A stretch of DNA of 20,348 bases from an uncultured Lachnospiraceae bacterium (GTDB lineage: Bacteria > Bacillota > Clostridia > Lachnospirales > Lachnospiraceae). Below, piece by piece: positions 8,702-15,596 of this stretch. Location: the NCBI GenBank assembly GCA_945836355.1, contig CAMALD010000005.1, positions 1 through 20,348 on the forward strand. The letters run 5' to 3'. The notes beneath the pieces are model-generated. The model searched no databases and had not been told where the DNA came from. It was given only the letters and a program-made list of their open reading frames with translations. The number at the start of each line of letters is the position of its first letter. Within the stretch, counting starts at the first letter, position 1. The translations under genes and the position numbers were made by a program.

Positions 8702-9487
8702 TCACACGAACCCCGGAAAGGATTCGCCGTCGTCTCGCCCAATGTAATACTCCTGCCCATCCTCAAGGCGCAGGCATCCGAGCCGTCCCTCTCTCCTGCC
8801 GCAGGCAAGGTATGCACAGCCGCAGTCAATGTTAATCATATTGTTTCCATACCAGCATGTCATCGGCAGATTTCCCTGATAATGGATGGTCGGGGTATGC
8901 CCGAACACTACCGTCACCTCATCCGGCATGTGTTCCGTGCCCTCCGGTCTGGTCCAGAGCAGCTCCTTTTTGATCTCCTCCGCTTTATTTTCCGGATAAT
9001 CGGACAGGGTGCCCAGCGTTACGGGACTATGCTCCATCCCTTTTGTCAGCCCGTACATATCGGGACAGGCATGCACCAGATAATACGACCTGCCGCCCAC
9101 CCTGACATCCGGCAGAAACAAGGGACAACCCTCCAGATAGGCTATCATCTTCGCCTGCTCCTTATAATTTAAGCACGAGAAAAAGGAATGTGCCGTCACA
9201 TCCCCTCCGTTTCGGCTCCAATGAGCCATTCTCCTCTCATATTCCTCGCCTGCCATCTCCGGCAGCGTTACCACCTTCAGCATCATGTCCTCATGATTGC
9301 CGGGCAGTAATGTAACATTGCTGCGCTGCATCATATCCTGTAACAGCCTGATTCCGTCTTTTCCTCTGTCGATTACATCCCCAAGGACGTACAAATAATC
9401 ATCCTCACCAAAATGTATTTTCTCAAGCATCTGCATATACTCGTCATACATTCCGTGAATATCTGCCATTACATATGTAGCTCCCAT
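8702..9487 (-). CDS. PPP-type metallophosphatase (serine/threonine phosphatase-like)
   Basis: This 261-residue protein has the metal-binding motifs of the calcineurin-like PPP family in order: ADIHG at 8-12, GDVIDRG at 36-42, GNHEDM at 63-68, a lone His in YLVHA near 139 and FGHTPT at 195-200. The GDVIDRG/GNHE pair is typical of PPP serine/threonine phosphatases and related bacterial ApaH-like enzymes; substrate cannot be decided by sight. No signal or membrane segment. The frame opens at a GTG at 9505, but the ATG at 9487 follows AAAGGG by about eight bases and gives an N-terminus like its relatives (MGATYVMADIHG). It lies 62 bases after the FHA-domain gene with a REP-like palindrome in the gap, which makes a link to phosphothreonine signalling possible but unproven. 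Confidence 0.88.
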   Translation of the reverse strand: MGATYVMADIHGMYDEYMQMLEKIHFGEDDYLYVLGDVIDRGKDGIRLLQDMMQRSNVTLLPGNHEDMMLKVVTLPEMAGEEYERRMAHWSRNGGDVTAHSFFSCLNYKEQAKMIAYLEGCPLFLPDVRVGGRSYYLVHACPDMYGLTKGMEHSPVTLGTLSDYPENKAEEIKKELLWTRPEGTEHMPDEVTVVFGHTPTIHYQGNLPMTCWYGNNMINIDCGCAYLACGRREGRLGCLRLEDGQEYYIGRDDGESFPGFV

Positions 9488-9517
9488 GCCTTCTGCCCTT
9501 TCCACAACGCCTTACCC

Positions 9518-9549
9518 TAAGGAAACGCTGATTCATTCCGTGTTCCTTA
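9518..9549. repeat. REP-like palindrome between FHA gene and phosphatase gene
   Basis: TAAGGAA at 9518-9524 pairs with TTCCTTA at 9543-9549, and the inner ACG/CGTG bases extend the stem with a small bulge. It begins directly beyond the FHA stop codon. It resembles the element at 2687-2718 (shared CCGTGTTnCCTTA arm). No T-run follows on the minus strand, so I do not call a terminator. Confidence 0.5.
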
Positions 9550-10794
9550 TTATACATCATCCGGCGGTTTCAGGCAAGTAAAGATAAAGTTAATCTCCGC
9601 AAAGCCGATGATATCCCCCGGCACAATTTTATATTCCTTTTCGGGCTCCATCCGTTTTCCGTTTAGCGCTGTGCCGTTCAGCGAACCGCAATCCGTCAGG
9701 AATATGTCACTTCCCCGTCTGGTCAGCCTTGCATGCTGCCTGCTGATGACCGCATCATGAAACCGGTATCCGCAAAGCACCTCCTTCTTCCCGATACAGA
9801 ACGGAAAGCTGAATACCGGTATCGGATCTCTTGTATCCTCGACAGGCTCTAAAACATAGCCCCACTTTTTCGGTGTAAGAAGCACGGTGTCATCTCCCCG
9901 GACATTGTCGCCTGAATCACTGTTCTCATGCCGCAAATACACCGTATCACCAATCATATCTGCTTTCTCATCCTTTTTATCAGAATACCCGATACCATCT
10001 GCAAAATTCTCCTCAGCCAAGTCCTCGTCATCAAACTCCTCCGCATCGTCCAGCCTGCCCGAAAACCAGGTGCCAAACAGATTTTTTATGACTTCTGCTA
10101 TGCTCCGCTTTGTTTTCTTCTTTTTCGGATAAGTGATAGTTTCCTCCGTTATCATCGACTCACAGATTTTATCCCTTGATACTGTGGCGCCCGGTCTCGC
10201 CTGTTCCTCTTCATCGTATTTTTCTTCGCGGCTGATAGTCTCGTGCAGAATCTCTTCGCACAGACTCTTAAGCGAAAGCCCCGTTCCCTGTCGTATACGC
10301 CCATGCAGAAGATAGATCAGCGAAACTGCGGCTCTGTTTTCATAATCCATGCATTCCATGATTTCTTCCAAAAGTTTTTCTGTCTGCTTTTGCACCGGTA
10401 TCCCATATCCCGGCTGATATGCAAACCGTAATTGTCCGTCGCGCACAACAATATATTCCGGGTCAAGGAGCAGATGCTCCGGCTCCAGCAAAAATTCTCC
10501 CAACCTCTTGTCTATTTCCTCTAGTTGCCCTACCAGACTGCTAATCATCTCCACATCCGGTTTGCAGCGCAGATAATACTTTTTTAGCGATTCCATGCCG
10601 CTTACATCAAACCAGTATTCATGTCTCTCGTTAAAATCCTGAATATGCACCGGAAGCAGACCGGAAATGAGATTATTGCCCAGCATTTCATCCTTATATT
10701 TTTCATAATCCTCATGGACTGCACATATCAGGTAGCCGTCGCGCACCTCTCTGTCCGGCTTGTCCGGTCTGGTATTGCCACTGATTTCTATCAT
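9550..10794 (-). CDS. FHA-domain protein with DUF6382-like N-terminal region, Tad-associated
   Basis: The 414-residue protein has two regions. Residues 1-190 match what I recall of the DUF6382-type domain that precedes FHA in clostridial Tad loci (segments DVSGMESLKKYYL and LLLDPEYIVVRDGQLRFAYQPG). A low-complexity, charged linker (190-320) contains a KKKKTKR basic patch, an acidic run and two similar threonine motifs, GDTVYL at 282-287 and DDTVLL at 301-306. Residues about 325-408 are an FHA domain with SRQHAR (351-356) and DCGSLNGT (368-375), which bind phosphothreonine peptides. No membrane segment. Its ATG overlaps the stop of the upstream TadE-like gene (ATGA) and has a GGGAGGTGGAG ribosome site. 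It is the last gene of the Tad operon and probably regulates or scaffolds the machine. Confidence 0.85.
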   Translation of the reverse strand: MIEISGNTRPDKPDREVRDGYLICAVHEDYEKYKDEMLGNNLISGLLPVHIQDFNERHEYWFDVSGMESLKKYYLRCKPDVEMISSLVGQLEEIDKRLGEFLLEPEHLLLDPEYIVVRDGQLRFAYQPGYGIPVQKQTEKLLEEIMECMDYENRAAVSLIYLLHGRIRQGTGLSLKSLCEEILHETISREEKYDEEEQARPGATVSRDKICESMITEETITYPKKKKTKRSIAEVIKNLFGTWFSGRLDDAEEFDDEDLAEENFADGIGYSDKKDEKADMIGDTVYLRHENSDSGDNVRGDDTVLLTPKKWGYVLEPVEDTRDPIPVFSFPFCIGKKEVLCGYRFHDAVISRQHARLTRRGSDIFLTDCGSLNGTALNGKRMEPEKEYKIVPGDIIGFAEINFIFTCLKPPDDV

Positions 10795-11339
10795 TTATTC
10801 TCCACCTCCCTGACCTTTTCCTTTTTGTCCAACAAGATACTTTCCATTCGGGTCAGTTCCTCTCTTACCGGACAAAAGACCTGAAAACTCTCACATGAAA
10901 CCAGTAACTTTTCCGAAAAAAACGCTCCTGCCCATTCCGGAAAGGCATAGGCATATTGCAGCTTAATCTCCAGATAGCAACCGGATTTTTTTATTTTCGT
11001 ATTTTCCAGTGTCATGGTATACAGCTTTGGGTTAAGCCTGCTCTGCAATGCCATTTCCAGATACTGCACTCTCTCATTTTTCTCCGTAACCGCATATAAT
11101 AAGCCGCGGTACTCCGCACCTCCACCGGCAAACACCCCGGTATACGGTACTCTCCCATATACCAGATAATCCGCCGATTCCCTGCAGAATTGCTGCAGCG
11201 TACTGCTGATTACTGCCCGGTCATGCAGAAAAAATGACATCCAGAGAAACGTAATCAGTAAAAAGCTCAGGACGGGCATCAGAAATGCTGCCTCCACCGT
11301 AATACTCCCCTTATACTGTTTTTTTCTTCTGTCTGACAT
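10791..11339 (-). CDS. TadE-like pseudopilin
   Basis: This 182-residue protein has the class III prepilin-type N-terminus: a short basic leader, then KGSITVEAAFLMP, where cleavage after Gly would leave Ser at +1 and Glu at +5, followed by a hydrophobic helix (about 15-37). The rest is an extracytoplasmic domain with a few cysteines, ending in a charged tail. TadE-like proteins are minor pilins processed by an A24 peptidase, and that gene is directly upstream with a 18-base gap. The start has GAGGAG five bases before the ATG, and the stop overlaps the FHA start. Product class is confident; whether it is TadE or TadF in the original naming cannot be settled. Confidence 0.83.
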   Translation of the reverse strand: MSDRRKKQYKGSITVEAAFLMPVLSFLLITFLWMSFFLHDRAVISSTLQQFCRESADYLVYGRVPYTGVFAGGGAEYRGLLYAVTEKNERVQYLEMALQSRLNPKLYTMTLENTKIKKSGCYLEIKLQYAYAFPEWAGAFFSEKLLVSCESFQVFCPVREELTRMESILLDKKEKVREVENK

Positions 11340-11357
11340 GCCCTCTCCTCTTACCCG

Positions 11358-11762
11358 CTAACATTTCAACACCGCTAACACTGCCTGGGCGGCTGCCAGA
11401 AACGGCACGAACGGCAACACACATTTTCTGTTCCACCGGCAAAACGCCAGCGCTCCCGCTGCCCAGACTGCACTAAACAGCAGTGCAAGAAAAAATAGCT
11501 CCAAGTTTGCACCTGCCCCCAGCAGAATGCCGGTCATGATTAAAACCAATGCATCCCCCTCGCCAAGCTGCTCCTTGGTCATCTTCGATATCCCCAGCAA
11601 AAGAATTCCTTCGAGCGCTCCAAGCAGACTGCTTTTCCATTGCCCGAAAAACATCAGGTATCCCATCGCAGCCACAAACATTGCAGCCAGAACCGAAAGC
11701 TTAATTTCCTTTCTTCGCAAATCACCATAGCTGAGCCCTACCAGAAAGCCCAGTGAAATCAT
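11358..11762 (-). CDS. Small A24-family prepilin peptidase (TadV/CpaA-like)
   Basis: A24 peptidases are membrane aspartyl proteases that remove the leader of Flp pilins and TadE-like pseudopilins. The protein shows both catalytic aspartates: D14 in SYGDLRRKEI and D70 in GEGD (67-70), the GxGD motif, within several hydrophobic helices spanning the 134 residues. The open frame continues to 11897, but that extension overlaps the end of the preceding gene by 100 bases and encodes a soluble charged segment; I start at the ATG at 11762, which has AAGGTGG five bases upstream and places the first aspartate near the N-terminus as in the family. It lies between the two TadE-like genes, its expected substrates, in the same operon. 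Confidence 0.87.
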   Translation of the reverse strand: MISLGFLVGLSYGDLRRKEIKLSVLAAMFVAAMGYLMFFGQWKSSLLGALEGILLLGISKMTKEQLGEGDALVLIMTGILLGAGANLELFFLALLFSAVWAAGALAFCRWNRKCVLPFVPFLAAAQAVLAVLKC

Positions 11763-11797
11763 ATTTTCCACCTTATGCTCCTTTGCATTACTTTTCT

Positions 11798-12682
11798 TTA
11801 TTTTTTCTGCGAACCTGCGGCGCATCTGCTGCACGGCCGGTACGTCTGCGCCTCGGTAATCGTAATCCTTTTCACTTCCCTCTTGATTTTGCTGCATTCC
11901 CGTAGGCTGTGGTAATGTGTCCCGGTTTGTGTAATGAAGACGATGCTCCCGGAGCCGATATCCCCGCTATTACAGCACGCAGCGCAGGCATAGTACCTTC
12001 CTCCGTTTGTGTTCCTCCTTGTACCGATTTCACTGAATATGCACTTCTCAACCTTTAGGCGAATATAAGTACAATTTGCCGAGGCATGATATACACTCCC
12101 TGTTTCCGTGACATATACATATCCCTCTTCCGACTCTTCTTCGCTCTCCTGTTCGAATTCCAGTGTCCCCTCACCGGAAAAGCTCCTCATTATCCACTGC
12201 TTTTCAAACACAACACCCGGTAGTACAGAGGAAAATACAGGGAACTCAACCACATATTTCATGTGTATTGTCGTCATTTCATCCTCGGCATACACTTCCG
12301 AGCCCCAATATGTAATACCGGCAATTCCGCCTTTTACCGTCTTCTCAACCACCTCAGGATGCTGCAGCTTTTTCCCGATTGCAGCGCAAAAATAACCGCT
12401 GTCCGCTAACCCGCGCAGAACATCCCCCGCCTGCCCGGCAACTGCATAATATTCATTTTCTCCTGCACTTTTTCCTATTTCCTGCTCCGCCGCCTCATCC
12501 GCGTATTTGAGCAGATATCCGCACGAGGCAGTATTTTCAAGAACGGCTGCAGACGCATAGTCCAACTGAATCTCAACATATAAGATTCTAAGCAGATACA
12601 AAAAGAAAATGAAGGCACTCAGTACCGCCGGCATAAGCAACGCCGCCTCCACCGTCAGCGAACCCTTTTTCTGTTTTTGCAA
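11798..12682 (-). CDS. TadE-like pseudopilin with two His/Cys repeat modules
   Basis: The 294-residue protein starts with a TTG preceded by a purine-rich GGAGGGGGAG ribosome site. Its N-terminus is a class III prepilin signal: KKGSLTVEAALLMP, with Glu at +5 after the predicted Gly cleavage, and a hydrophobic helix to about residue 38. The middle (60-175) is an extracytoplasmic domain with GSEVYAEDEMTTIH. The C-terminus after an acidic linker (176-187) holds two copies of a small module: residues 189-237 (VYVTETGSVYH ... CAACC) and 248-287 (VFITQTGTHYH ... PCSRC). Each has H-x4-C (H199/C204; H258/C263) and a late C-x2-C (C233/C236; C284/C287), which suggests metal binding. Similar His/Cys modules occur in other secreted Firmicute proteins. 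It lies downstream of a 24-bp inverted repeat. Confidence 0.84.
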   Translation of the reverse strand: MQKQKKGSLTVEAALLMPAVLSAFIFFLYLLRILYVEIQLDYASAAVLENTASCGYLLKYADEAAEQEIGKSAGENEYYAVAGQAGDVLRGLADSGYFCAAIGKKLQHPEVVEKTVKGGIAGITYWGSEVYAEDEMTTIHMKYVVEFPVFSSVLPGVVFEKQWIMRSFSGEGTLEFEQESEEESEEGYVYVTETGSVYHASANCTYIRLKVEKCIFSEIGTRRNTNGGRYYACAACCNSGDIGSGSIVFITQTGTHYHSLRECSKIKREVKRITITEAQTYRPCSRCAAGSQKK

Positions 12683-12727
12683 AACACTCCCCCTCCGTCT
12701 TTCCTTCCCGGCAGCCTGCCCTGTCGT

Positions 12728-12819
12728 CCCACGCAGAGGTCTGTTCTTTTCAAAACGCTTTCTGGAGAGAATAAATTTATTTTTTTATTTTATGTGAAAA
12801 GAACAGACCTCTGCATGGG
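12728..12819. repeat. 24-bp inverted repeat inside the Tad operon
   Basis: Arms at 12728-12751 and 12796-12819 match at 23 of 24 positions, the exception being a G-U pair on the minus-strand RNA. The 44-base loop is A/T rich with a small AATAAATTTATT palindrome. It starts six bases after the DUF5702-gene stop. No T-run follows the stem on the minus strand, so it is not an ordinary terminator. No target-site duplication was seen at its edges. Confidence 0.7.
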
Positions 12820-12825
12820 TATCAA

Positions 12826-15234
12826 TCAATAAGAAAATCCATACTCGATTACCTTTGTTACATCTGAATTCTTTCCAAGCCCGACACTCGGAAGAAAGCG
12901 ATATGCCGTCCGCGCTTTTGCAGAGCATTCCAATCCGCAGACGCAGTATTTCAGGCGGAATCCGCTGTCATATTTCAGACGGAGCATCTGCTGTGCAACA
13001 TCCATCGCCCCCAGGATCTTGGCAGAACGATTTTCCAAAAACAAGAATAACTGCAAGTAGTCCGAATACTTCTTCATCACTCCCGACGCCTCCCTGCCAT
13101 CGTTTCTCTCCGCCTTCTGATCAATCATATTCTGCGAGAACAATAACAGTTCTCTGTACTCTACCGCACAAGCCTTGCTGCTCGGCAAAAACCCGACCTG
13201 ACCGCCTCTTAACAGACAAGCCGTTTCTACCACTGCACACTCCGCTGCCCACAGTGCTCCAATCATAAACTCCATCAAAACAACCAGCGCGCCTATGCCG
13301 GTAAAGCCGACCAGTGCTGCTGCCGTTTCCTTCATCTGCATTCGGCATTCCGATGAACAAAACAGCATCATCATATTCATCGCGTATCGGATTGCAAAGA
13401 TGCGCGTTATCATATCTGCAAGATTGTCATAGTCCCTGCTGTTTTGAAAAAGGATATATTCCAGCTGATATTTGATTCCTTCGACATCACCCGTCATGCT
13501 CTGCGCATCCTGCTTCGTTTCATCAGAGCTGTCATCCCCCTTCCCGTCTGTGCGATAAGCTGCGAAATGATCTGTGAGATAGGACTGAAACAGCACCGCC
13601 TCCGCCAGCTCCTCCGCGTCCTCCGCCAGCACTCTTTTCAACTCCTTCTGTTCGTCCAGACTCCACGCATCATCCGTCTGCTCAAATAAATCCGACAGTA
13701 CAAAGCGCGTATGAAGCGTATCTGTATTCTGCGAAACATTTGCCCCGGCCTCCAGTGTCGGCAGTTCGACCATGCTCATCTGCCCTTTGGAAATACCCGA
13801 CACATCCTCTAATACCAGCCCGACCAGCCCGTATTTTGCCAAACGTTTTATCATGCCTGCAATGGAATTGTTTTTCTGAGCAAGCTGGATTTCATCGTAG
13901 GAAAATCGAAGCGTATCCATGCAAAGCTGCCGGTATATCTGACTTGTTTCTCCCGTGATTGTCCGGCACTCCCCCGCCTCCGGAAAAGCCTGCAGCCGCG
14001 CAGCACTGTCTTCTGCCTCAAGCAGCACCTGAATGTTTTGGTTCAATGCCTCCTGCATTCCCCTGATATCCTTTAAAATTCCGATTTCATTCTCCTTGCT
14101 GACGGCTTCATACACCGCCCGGTGCTGTTCCCGTATCTCCCGGTATACCTCCTCCGGCAAGGTATTCTTCTTTAATTCCAGTTCTTCCAGATACTCCTTT
14201 TCAATGTCTGCCGCTTCTTTTTTCTGCCGGTTTAGCTCGTCAATCAATTTCAGGGCCTGCTCACACTTTAGCTTTGTTTTTACCGTAACGTCTGTCAGAC
14301 TATCTAAATTATTCCAGTATGCCTGATAATACTCTTCCTTCTGTCTGCTGTATTCTTCCATTCTCTCGCGTATCGTTAATTCATCCTCATACCTCTCCCA
14401 AACGTTCTCCTCTGTCAGCAACCGGTTTAGCCTGCTGATTTCCCGCGTCATTTCCTCATACTGCTGCCGGTTCACCGCAATGCAATGCAATATCGTCATC
14501 GGATTGCAATAATAGAAACGCTGTGCCCGGTACAGTGCATTATTTCCCGGCAAGAGCAGCTCCTGACGGATTCCGTCCGGTACAATCCTTTTCGCAAAAT
14601 GCTCGACCGTCCTGACCTTTCCCCAGAAATCTTGCACCAGTGTAGTTCCGTCGGTTTCAAAGCCATCCAGACATTCCAGCAGCAAGAACACAGTCTGCTC
14701 TGCCGCCGCTGATTTTTCAATCGTTTCCAGACTTTTTTGTAACACAAGTCCTGCCTGCTCTGCCTCCATCAACTGCTCCGATGTCTCCAGCATTCTCCCG
14801 AGCAAGTCCTCCGCAGCCTGATATTTCTGGTACTGCACGGCCTGTTCAAAAAACCACGCTCCCCGGTTTTGTGTGAGCACGGACACATTCTCTATTTTCA
14901 TATTAAACACCTGCGGATCAATCCACCCACTCCCGGTGGCATTCGCCTCCAGATACCAATTGCCCTCTTCTTCAAGTTCCCCGAAATCATTTTCTCTTAA
15001 CTCACTGCAGTACCGTCCGAAAACGTGATAATTCTCGTATAAGGGCAAATAGTAGCGTGACATAAGGGATTTTACACTCAATTCAACATACAATTCCGCA
15101 GCATTACTGCATGCCGTTACACGCGCAGACTCCGCCATCGTCACTATCAATACCACAATCAGTAAAAACACCAGACTAAAGAAAGCGGTTATAGTTCCTG
15201 CCTTTGCCTTCCTTTTTTCTCCTTCCCCGTGCAT
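12826..15234 (-). CDS. Large TadG-like protein, DUF5702 family
   Basis: The 802-residue protein matches the DUF5702-type proteins of clostridial Tad loci. After a short basic N-terminus, KAGTITAFFSLV leads into a membrane helix (about 15-34), as in Tad/TadG-like pilus proteins, then SARV...NAAELYVELSVKSLMSRYY. Residues about 255-400 are Glu/Gln/Lys-rich and probably coiled coil. The C-terminal 170 residues contain a long hydrophobic segment (about 638-668) and the DYLQLFLFLE ... MLRLKYDSGF region typical of the family. It is probably membrane-bound with a large extracytoplasmic part. The ATG has AGGAG at six bases, overlapping the pilin stop codon (TAGGAG), so pilin and this protein are closely coupled. 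Exact role in pilus assembly is unknown. Confidence 0.82.
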   Translation of the reverse strand: MHGEGEKRKAKAGTITAFFSLVFLLIVVLIVTMAESARVTACSNAAELYVELSVKSLMSRYYLPLYENYHVFGRYCSELRENDFGELEEEGNWYLEANATGSGWIDPQVFNMKIENVSVLTQNRGAWFFEQAVQYQKYQAAEDLLGRMLETSEQLMEAEQAGLVLQKSLETIEKSAAAEQTVFLLLECLDGFETDGTTLVQDFWGKVRTVEHFAKRIVPDGIRQELLLPGNNALYRAQRFYYCNPMTILHCIAVNRQQYEEMTREISRLNRLLTEENVWERYEDELTIRERMEEYSRQKEEYYQAYWNNLDSLTDVTVKTKLKCEQALKLIDELNRQKKEAADIEKEYLEELELKKNTLPEEVYREIREQHRAVYEAVSKENEIGILKDIRGMQEALNQNIQVLLEAEDSAARLQAFPEAGECRTITGETSQIYRQLCMDTLRFSYDEIQLAQKNNSIAGMIKRLAKYGLVGLVLEDVSGISKGQMSMVELPTLEAGANVSQNTDTLHTRFVLSDLFEQTDDAWSLDEQKELKRVLAEDAEELAEAVLFQSYLTDHFAAYRTDGKGDDSSDETKQDAQSMTGDVEGIKYQLEYILFQNSRDYDNLADMITRIFAIRYAMNMMMLFCSSECRMQMKETAAALVGFTGIGALVVLMEFMIGALWAAECAVVETACLLRGGQVGFLPSSKACAVEYRELLLFSQNMIDQKAERNDGREASGVMKKYSDYLQLFLFLENRSAKILGAMDVAQQMLRLKYDSGFRLKYCVCGLECSAKARTAYRFLPSVGLGKNSDVTKVIEYGFSY

Positions 15235-15243
15235 CCGTTTCTC

Positions 15244-15510
15244 CTAGATTGTAATTTTTTTTGCGCCATTGCTGATATCCCCAAGCGCATTTGACACAAT
15301 ATCGCGAATCTGCGTCTGAAAAATCAGCACCAGACCGATTAAGACGACCAGAATTAAGATAATCTCAACCACGCCGATTCCCCGGTTATCAGCAGCCACC
15401 CCTTTTCCCATTTCATCCGACCCTCCTGTCTCTTCCTCCGACAGCCTGTCATCCACTTTTACCAAATCCTCATTCATGTTTACTTTTTTCCATCTGATAT
15501 CTTCCTGCAT
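15244..15510 (-). CDS. Flp-family type IVb pilin (main pilin candidate)
   Basis: The pilin signature is RGIGVVEIILILVVLIGL: predicted cleavage after Gly44 leaves Ile at +1 and Glu at +5, followed by a single hydrophobic helix (about 45-64) and a short polar tail ending KKITI, as in Flp1-type pilins. The start is ambiguous. The ATG at 15510 gives 88 residues and an unusually long, acidic 44-residue leader. An internal ATG at 15411 has AGGAGGG nine bases upstream and gives a standard 55-residue prepilin with an 11-residue leader. The longer frame is open and coding-like, so I give the outer limit here. An AT-rich gap upstream holds a candidate promoter. It lies between TadC and the DUF5702 gene in the Tad operon. 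Confidence 0.82.
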   Translation of the reverse strand: MQEDIRWKKVNMNEDLVKVDDRLSEEETGGSDEMGKGVAADNRGIGVVEIILILVVLIGLVLIFQTQIRDIVSNALGDISNGAKKITI

Positions 15511-15541
15511 ACTCCTTCATCCTTTCTCCCATTAATTTTTA

Positions 15542-15570
15542 ATAATATGCCAAGAATCACTTAATTTAAA
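15542..15570 (-). promoter_or_regulatory. Candidate internal promoter before the Flp pilin gene
   Basis: On the minus strand TTTAAA (15565-15570) and TATTAT (15542-15547) are separated by 17 bases in the unusually AT-rich 86-base gap between tadC and the pilin gene. It would allow the pilin to be made in excess over assembly proteins. The -35 is weak, so this is tentative. Confidence 0.35.
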
Positions 15571-15596
15571 TTTTTGCCCCCTGCTTCTCCCGGCCT

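Noticed and set aside
8357..9172. A 271-codon plus-strand open frame across the glpK/phosphatase junction
   Set aside because: It is antisense to two clear genes, has a His/Arg/Leu-rich composition typical of shadows and no domain.
11763..11897. N-terminal extension of the A24 peptidase back to 11897
   Set aside because: It overlaps the preceding gene by 100 bases, has a soluble charged composition, and a well-placed ribosome site supports the ATG at 11762.
12728..12819. Reading the long inverted repeat as an intrinsic terminator
   Set aside because: The stem is followed by GC-rich sequence without a T-run on either strand, and the gene beyond it belongs to the same pilus system.
12728..12819. 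Reading the same repeat as a recent small transposon
   Set aside because: No target-site duplication flanks it and no second copy was noticed in the window, so mobility cannot be supported.
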